From Photobacterium arenosum (GTDB lineage: Bacteria > Pseudomonadota > Gammaproteobacteria > Enterobacterales > Vibrionaceae), in contig NZ_JACYTP010000007.1 of NCBI RefSeq assembly GCF_014841115.1, positions 159,267 to 223,266 of the forward strand: a stretch of DNA of 64,000 nucleotides, read 5' to 3'. The notes under the pieces were generated by a model, which saw only the letters and a list, made by a program, of their open reading frames with translations, was not told where the DNA came from and ran no database searches. The position numbers and the translations under genes are program-made. The first letter of the stretch is position 1. Every line of letters starts with the position of its first letter. Positions 60,250 through 64,000 of this stretch are shown here, in pieces.

Positions 60250-61239
60250 ATGAATTACAGTGCCATTCTTCTGAAAAAACGCCCAGACATCACCATCACG
60301 TCAGATATTTTTGAAAAAGTGTCGAAGACAGTGCCGGAAATTGCCGAGGGCGAGTTTCTGGTCAAGCAAACCCACATGTCACTGGACCCGGCCATGCGCG
60401 GCTGGATGAGTGCCGATCGTGAAAGTTATATTCCGCCTGTGGAGCTGGGAGAAGTGATGCGCTCAAGCGGCATCGGTGATGTGGTGGAATCCCGCCACCC
60501 GGATTTTCCGGTGGGAACCCGTGTGATGGGTATGATGGGCTGGACGGAATATTTTGTTGCCAAAGGCGGTTTGTCGCCAGTGCCGACCAGTGTGCCGCAG
60601 GAAGCCTTGCTCTCTGTGGTGGCCTTGCCGGGCGTGACGGCCTATCACGGCCTGTATGAAGTGCTGAAACCGCAAGCGGGACAGACACTGGTGGTGACAG
60701 GCGCAGCAGGCTCTGTGGGCTCTATGGTTGGCCAGTTAGCGAAGCTGGAAGGCGTGACTGTCATCGGTGTGGCTGGCAGCGACGAGAAATGCCACTGGCT
60801 GACTGAGACACTGGGTTTTGATGCCGCAATCAACTACCACGATGAGGATTTTGCTGCCAAGCTGGCAACCGCCGCCCCCAACGGCATTGACTTATTCTTT
60901 GAAAATACCGGCGGCGTTGCACAGCAGCACATTTATCAACGCATGAACGCCCATGGTCGTGTGGCTGTCTGCGGCATGATCGCCGATTACAACACCGCGA
61001 CACCGCAACCTGGTCCGAACTGGATGAATATTGTGCGTAAACGACTGATGATTCAGGGCTTTACTATGCCGGATCATTTCCATCGGTTTGCGGAATACGG
61101 TCAAAAACTGGCAGAGTTGATGATGGCCGGCAAGCTGCAGTATCGTGCTCATACCCTGCAAGGGCTGGATAGTGCCATTGAAGGGATTAACCTGCTGTTC
61201 TCCGGTGAGAATAAAGGTAAGTTGATCGTCGAGCTTTAA
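60250..61239 (+). CDS. NADP-dependent MDR oxidoreductase (leukotriene-B4/CurA-like)
   Basis: 329 residues from the ATG at 60250 with AAAGGAACAAG upstream. It shows SLDPAMRGWMSADRESYIPP (residues about 48-67), VVTGAAGSVGSMVGQLAKLEG (about 150-170, the AAGxVGxxxGQ cofactor loop of the PTGR/CurA group) and FFENTGGVAQQHIYQRM. These enzymes reduce alpha,beta-unsaturated carbonyls with NADPH. Regulated, by position, by the divergent LysR gene. Confidence 0.92.
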   Translation: MNYSAILLKKRPDITITSDIFEKVSKTVPEIAEGEFLVKQTHMSLDPAMRGWMSADRESYIPPVELGEVMRSSGIGDVVESRHPDFPVGTRVMGMMGWTEYFVAKGGLSPVPTSVPQEALLSVVALPGVTAYHGLYEVLKPQAGQTLVVTGAAGSVGSMVGQLAKLEGVTVIGVAGSDEKCHWLTETLGFDAAINYHDEDFAAKLATAAPNGIDLFFENTGGVAQQHIYQRMNAHGRVAVCGMIADYNTATPQPGPNWMNIVRKRLMIQGFTMPDHFHRFAEYGQKLAELMMAGKLQYRAHTLQGLDSAIEGINLLFSGENKGKLIVEL

Positions 61240-61246
61240 ACGCTTT

Positions 61247-61274
61247 CACGGCCGTATCGATGGAAACGGCCGTG
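61247..61274. terminator. Hairpin between the MDR and GNAT genes
   Basis: CACGGCCGT, loop ATCGATGGAA, ACGGCCGTG: a perfect nine-base stem between convergent genes. Confidence 0.7.
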
Positions 61275-61294
61275 CTGTATGGCAGTGTCTGCGA

Positions 61295-61819
61295 TTAGAA
61301 TTTCATTTGATCGTTTCCGGGCCAATGGTAGACATATTCATCAACCACTGTACCGTCCGGTGCCTGCCAGGTTTGCGCACAATACTCTGTTCCCCCCATC
61401 CGCTGATAAAAACCTATGGCCGGCAGATTGGACGCCAGCACTTCCAGATACAGGCTGTCTGACTGAGCGTGCTCGGCCATAATCTTTTTTGCTGTCGCGA
61501 GAAGCTGCTTGCCAATGCCCTGTCCTTTTATTTCAGGGTTAACGTGCAGGTTATCGACCAGCGTGCCTAACTCAGGATGGGCATCCAGCTCTATGCAGAT
61601 AAAGCCACACATTTGCCCGTTTTGTTTCGCAACAAGAATGTGCCGCTGGCTCATGGGCTGAGTCAATCGCGAGTACCAGGTCTGATATCTGTCTTGATGG
61701 ATATCGTGCATCAGATATTGTTCTGACAAGTCGTTGCAATACACAGCCTGCCAGTTGCGAACATGCAGTTCGGTAATTGCGGAATGATCATCAAGCGTGG
61801 CGTAATCAATGGTTAGCAT
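61295..61819 (-). CDS. GNAT-family N-acetyltransferase
   Basis: 174 residues. It begins MLTIDYATLDDHSAITELHV, with VDNLHVNPEIKGQGIGKQLL as the acetyl-CoA-binding motif A (about residues 90-109) and LEVLASNLPAIGFYQRMGGT as motif B. A stand-alone acetyltransferase of host-like base composition, unlike the AT-rich one at 41536. No neighbour suggests a substrate. Confidence 0.9.
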   Translation of the reverse strand: MLTIDYATLDDHSAITELHVRNWQAVYCNDLSEQYLMHDIHQDRYQTWYSRLTQPMSQRHILVAKQNGQMCGFICIELDAHPELGTLVDNLHVNPEIKGQGIGKQLLATAKKIMAEHAQSDSLYLEVLASNLPAIGFYQRMGGTEYCAQTWQAPDGTVVDEYVYHWPGNDQMKF

Positions 61820-62100
61820 AAGGAACTTTTTCTCTTAACATACTGCTTTAAAAGTATTATGCATGAATGGCGTATCAGGGGAAGCTGGCAGCAAAATTTT
61901 ACCTGTAACAGGGCGATAAAACCTTATCTGCCTCAAATTTTTGTTGCCTGCACCGTGATTTCATCCCGGTAATGAATAACACTGCTGGCGGCTGAAGTAC
62001 TTTCAGGGATAAATGAAGCGATGATCAAAGCGCTTTATGAAAGCTATCAGTAATAAATGATAACGATAATGACGTGTACGAACAGAAAGAGAACACCACC
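61820..62100. other. Intergenic region upstream of the response regulator
   Basis: No gene is supported. It should hold the divergent promoters for the acetyltransferase and the response regulator; no specific operator was recognised. Confidence 0.4.
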
Positions 62101-62832
62101 ATGTCGACAAAGACCATTCTGGTTGTGGATGACGATGTCGAAATCCGCGAGTTATTGCAGGAGTATCTGGTTAAATCCGGCTATGAGGTGATAACCGCAG
62201 AAGATGGCGTTGCCATGAAGCAACAGCTTGAAGCGCATACGCCCGATGTCATCTTGCTGGATGTGATGATGCCGGGGGACGACGGCTTTACATTGTGTCA
62301 GTTTGTACGGAAATCATCGGAAGTACCGATTATGATGCTGACAGCCGCTTCCGATGAAATGGATCAGATTCTGGGGCTGGAGATCGGCGCCGATGATTAT
62401 ATCGCCAAACCATTCAGTCCGCGTCAGTTGCTGGCACGCATTAAGGCGCTGTTGCGTCGAACCCGCCCTGTGGCCGCGGAGGAGTTGGTACAGCCAACGG
62501 CATTACCGCGCGCTATCCGGTTTGGACACTGGCGTCTGGAGACGTTGTCTCACCGACTATATGACCTTCAGACAGAGCAGGACTATGAACTGACGGGCGG
62601 CGATTTCAGTTTGCTGATGTTATTTTTATCCCGTCCAAATGAAGTGCTGGACCGGGACACCATTTCCAATGCCACCCGGGGCCGCGAAGCGCTGCCGTTT
62701 GAACGGGGGATAGATGTTCAGCTCAGTCGGTTAAGACAGCGGCTGGGCGACAGCGGTAAACATCCCAAGTACATTAAAACCATGCGGGGAAACGGTTATA
62801 TTTTTACCGCACCGGTAACCTATGAAAATTAA
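62101..62832 (+). CDS. OmpR/PhoB-type response regulator (orphan)
   Basis: 243 residues from the ATG at 62101; the ORF can be read nine codons further upstream without a better site. The receiver domain has the acidic pocket VVDDDVE, phospho-acceptor Asp in VILLDVMMPGDDG (about residue 54), Thr/Ser in MLTAASD and Lys in DDYIAKPFSPRQLLARIKAL. A C-terminal winged helix follows (ELTGGDFSLLMLFLSRPNEV, then DVQLSRLRQRLGD and KTMRGNGYIF). No histidine kinase is adjacent; the next gene is def, 88 bases away. Confidence 0.93.
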   Translation: MSTKTILVVDDDVEIRELLQEYLVKSGYEVITAEDGVAMKQQLEAHTPDVILLDVMMPGDDGFTLCQFVRKSSEVPIMMLTAASDEMDQILGLEIGADDYIAKPFSPRQLLARIKALLRRTRPVAAEELVQPTALPRAIRFGHWRLETLSHRLYDLQTEQDYELTGGDFSLLMLFLSRPNEVLDRDTISNATRGREALPFERGIDVQLSRLRQRLGDSGKHPKYIKTMRGNGYIFTAPVTYEN

Positions 62833-62920
62833 AGAAAACCAGTAAGATAGCGCGGTGAACGGGACAGTATCAGACAGTGCTGAACCTGATTGTAGTTAAC
62901 GTTAAGGTAATTGAAACACT

Positions 62921-63433
62921 ATGGCACGATTAGAGATTCTCACCGCCCCGGATCCTCGCTTAAAAGAGCAGGCCATTCCTGTAACTGATATTGCTGCTGT
63001 TCAGACGCTGGTGGATGACATGCTGGAGACCCTGTATGCCACCTCGAATGGTATTGGCCTGGCGGCGACTCAGGTCGGTCGTCGTGAAGCTGTGGTGGTG
63101 ATTGATATCTCAGAAACCCGAGATCAACCCTTAGTGCTGATTAATCCGGTCGTGGTGAGCGGTGAAGATAAAGCCATGGGGCAGGAAGGCTGCCTGTCGG
63201 TGCCGGAGTATTACGCTGATGTTGAACGTTATCAGTCTGTGGTTGTTACAGCGCTTGATCGTCAGGGTAATTCAGTAACGATTGAGCGTGATGATTTTCT
63301 GGCAATTGTGATGCAGCACGAAATTGACCATCTGCGCGGAAATCTGTTCATTGATTATCTGTCGCCACTCAAACGACAAATGGCGATGAAGAAAGTCAAG
63401 AAAGCCGTGAAGGTAATGGCGAAAACAGCCTAA
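62921..63433 (+). CDS. def: Peptide deformylase
   Basis: 170 residues. All three PDF motifs are present: GIGLAATQVG (about residues 46-55), QEGCLSVPE (about 88-96, with the metal Cys) and MQHEIDHLRG (about 130-139, with both His and the Glu). It removes the N-formyl group from new proteins. It is not next to fmt or other translation genes, so it is probably a second, accessory copy. Immediately followed by the lipoprotein gene. Confidence 0.94.
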   Translation: MARLEILTAPDPRLKEQAIPVTDIAAVQTLVDDMLETLYATSNGIGLAATQVGRREAVVVIDISETRDQPLVLINPVVVSGEDKAMGQEGCLSVPEYYADVERYQSVVVTALDRQGNSVTIERDDFLAIVMQHEIDHLRGNLFIDYLSPLKRQMAMKKVKKAVKVMAKTA

Positions 63434-63438
63434 AGATA

Positions 63439-63858
63439 ATGAATAAAATCATCCGAGTGAGCCTAATGGCGAGTATTTTGACAAGCTGTGCGAGTGAACC
63501 GCAAGAGGAGCCTGTAATCCATGATGCTTGGCTGGAACTGGTCGCAGGGAAAATAGAAAAGAATGGTGGAAAAGTCATCTGTGCTAATCCGATATATCAG
63601 AAATGTATGAATATTTCTGAAGGTGTGTGCACCGTTGAGATATCACCTGCTTCGAATTATTGTGCTTCAGATTCCATCAAACGTTATGGGGCTCTGTCTG
63701 AAGATAATATTGAAGATTATTTCGTGAATTATCAGGCTTGCATGATGTTTGAACATGCCCGGTTATATGACCTTGACTGGCTAGTGCCACTTCGGTGTAT
63801 GAGTAAAAATGCGAATGATCATTTTGACAGTCGATCGCTTCAGATATTATTTGACTGA
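63439..63858 (+). CDS. Small putative lipoprotein
   Basis: 139 residues. A short N-terminus MNKIIRVSLMASILTSCASE has a lipobox-like LTSC with Cys17, although the hydrophobic core is short. The mature part holds several Cys (CANPIYQKCM, GVCTVEIS, YCAS, QACMM, RCMS), which could form disulfides. It starts five bases after def, so it is likely co-transcribed. No family is recognised. Confidence 0.68.
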   Translation: MNKIIRVSLMASILTSCASEPQEEPVIHDAWLELVAGKIEKNGGKVICANPIYQKCMNISEGVCTVEISPASNYCASDSIKRYGALSEDNIEDYFVNYQACMMFEHARLYDLDWLVPLRCMSKNANDHFDSRSLQILFD

Positions 63859-63877
63859 GCATCTTAAAGAGTATGAA

Positions 63878-64000
63878 CCCGAATTCAACTTCGAAGTGCG
63901 ACACTCTCCAATATCAAGCAGCCAAAGTCATTTCTTCAAATACAATGGCTGGCTGCTTGAAGCCTAAACACTTTCTTGGACGATAATTTATCCGCGATAA
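63878..64000 (-). mobile_element. IS30-family insertion sequence, right-hand end
   Basis: It comprises the transposase C-terminus plus about 30 bases of non-coding end. The exact boundary and target duplication cannot be set because the other end is outside the window. It begins about 20 bases after the stop of the putative lipoprotein gene. Confidence 0.7.
63914..64000 (-). CDS. IS30-family transposase, C-terminal end (truncated by window)
   Basis: The minus strand ends N-Y-R-P-R-K-C-L-G-F-K-Q-P-A-I-V-F-E-E-M followed by TLAA and a stop. The RPRKxLGFxxP motif is the conserved end of IS30-type integrases/transposases. The rest lies beyond the window. The element's terminal repeat is probably in 63878-63908 (GAATTCAACTTCGAAGTGCG region). 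Confidence 0.85.
   Translation of the reverse strand, partial: LSRINYRPRKCLGFKQPAIVFEEMTLAA

Overview
This 64 kb stretch looks like a gammaproteobacterial chromosome, most likely Vibrionaceae (Photobacterium/Salinivibrio-like). That is inferred from the menD-menH-menB-menC-menE and GntR-prpB-prpC-prpD gene sets, a SoxR regulon, an IS30-type end, and a patchwork of small cassette-type genes separated by IS110-family scars. Two blocks (about 1-12.4 kb and 40-47 kb) are visibly more AT-rich than the rest and look acquired. No rRNA, tRNA or CRISPR array was recognised.

Layout. (1) 1-12.4 kb: the 3' part of a phenazine biosynthetic cluster, all on the + strand and tightly packed. It holds phzE (partial), phzF, phzG, an EhpF/PaaK-like carboxylate-activating enzyme, a LuxC-like acyl reductase, a methyltransferase, a 14-TM drug exporter, an SDR, an acyl-CoA-dehydrogenase-like hydroxylase, a free-standing amino-acid adenylation enzyme, a carrier protein, a KAS III-like acyltransferase and a type I DAHP synthase. 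Together these match the chemistry for a griseoluteic-acid-type phenazine (carboxyl to aldehyde/alcohol, ring hydroxylation, O-methylation) esterified with an amino acid, as in D-alanylgriseoluteic acid. (2) 12.6-18.3 kb: DUF2946/PepSY membrane genes, then APH-like, LysE, CPT-like, GFA and DMT genes. (3) 18.6-23.5 kb: the methylcitrate (propionate) cycle operon with repeated GntR operators. (4) 24-40 kb: the menaquinone operon, with what looks like a menF remnant ahead of menD. It is split between menH and menB by a ~9.6 kb catabolic island (LysR, BCCT transporter, Rieske oxygenase, aldehyde dehydrogenase, rubredoxin-rubredoxin reductase fusion, FAD oxidase, cupin), flanked by duplicated menH/menB sequence.

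(5) 40-48.6 kb: an array of small accessory genes (methyltransferase, GNAT, VOC, DinB, SRPBCC, YdeI-like) regularly separated by the 5' end of an IS110-type element in one fixed orientation. It includes a composite element of about 1.6 kb built from two ~160 bp miniature inverted-repeat elements inserted in, and duplicating 9 bp of, a small gene. (6) 48.7-64 kb: ordinary chromosome. It carries a VF530-type protein, a lipoprotein pair, a 37-residue membrane peptide, an ABC-F ATPase behind a double terminator leader, efflux pumps, ene-reductase/quinone-reductase genes with a LysR regulator, soxR with its box, an orphan OmpR-type regulator, peptide deformylase, and the end of an IS30-family element at the right edge.

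The parts most worth following are the aminoacylated phenazine cluster with its atypical KAS III-like enzyme, the IS110-scarred cassette array, the paired-MITE composite element, and the catabolic island inside the men operon.
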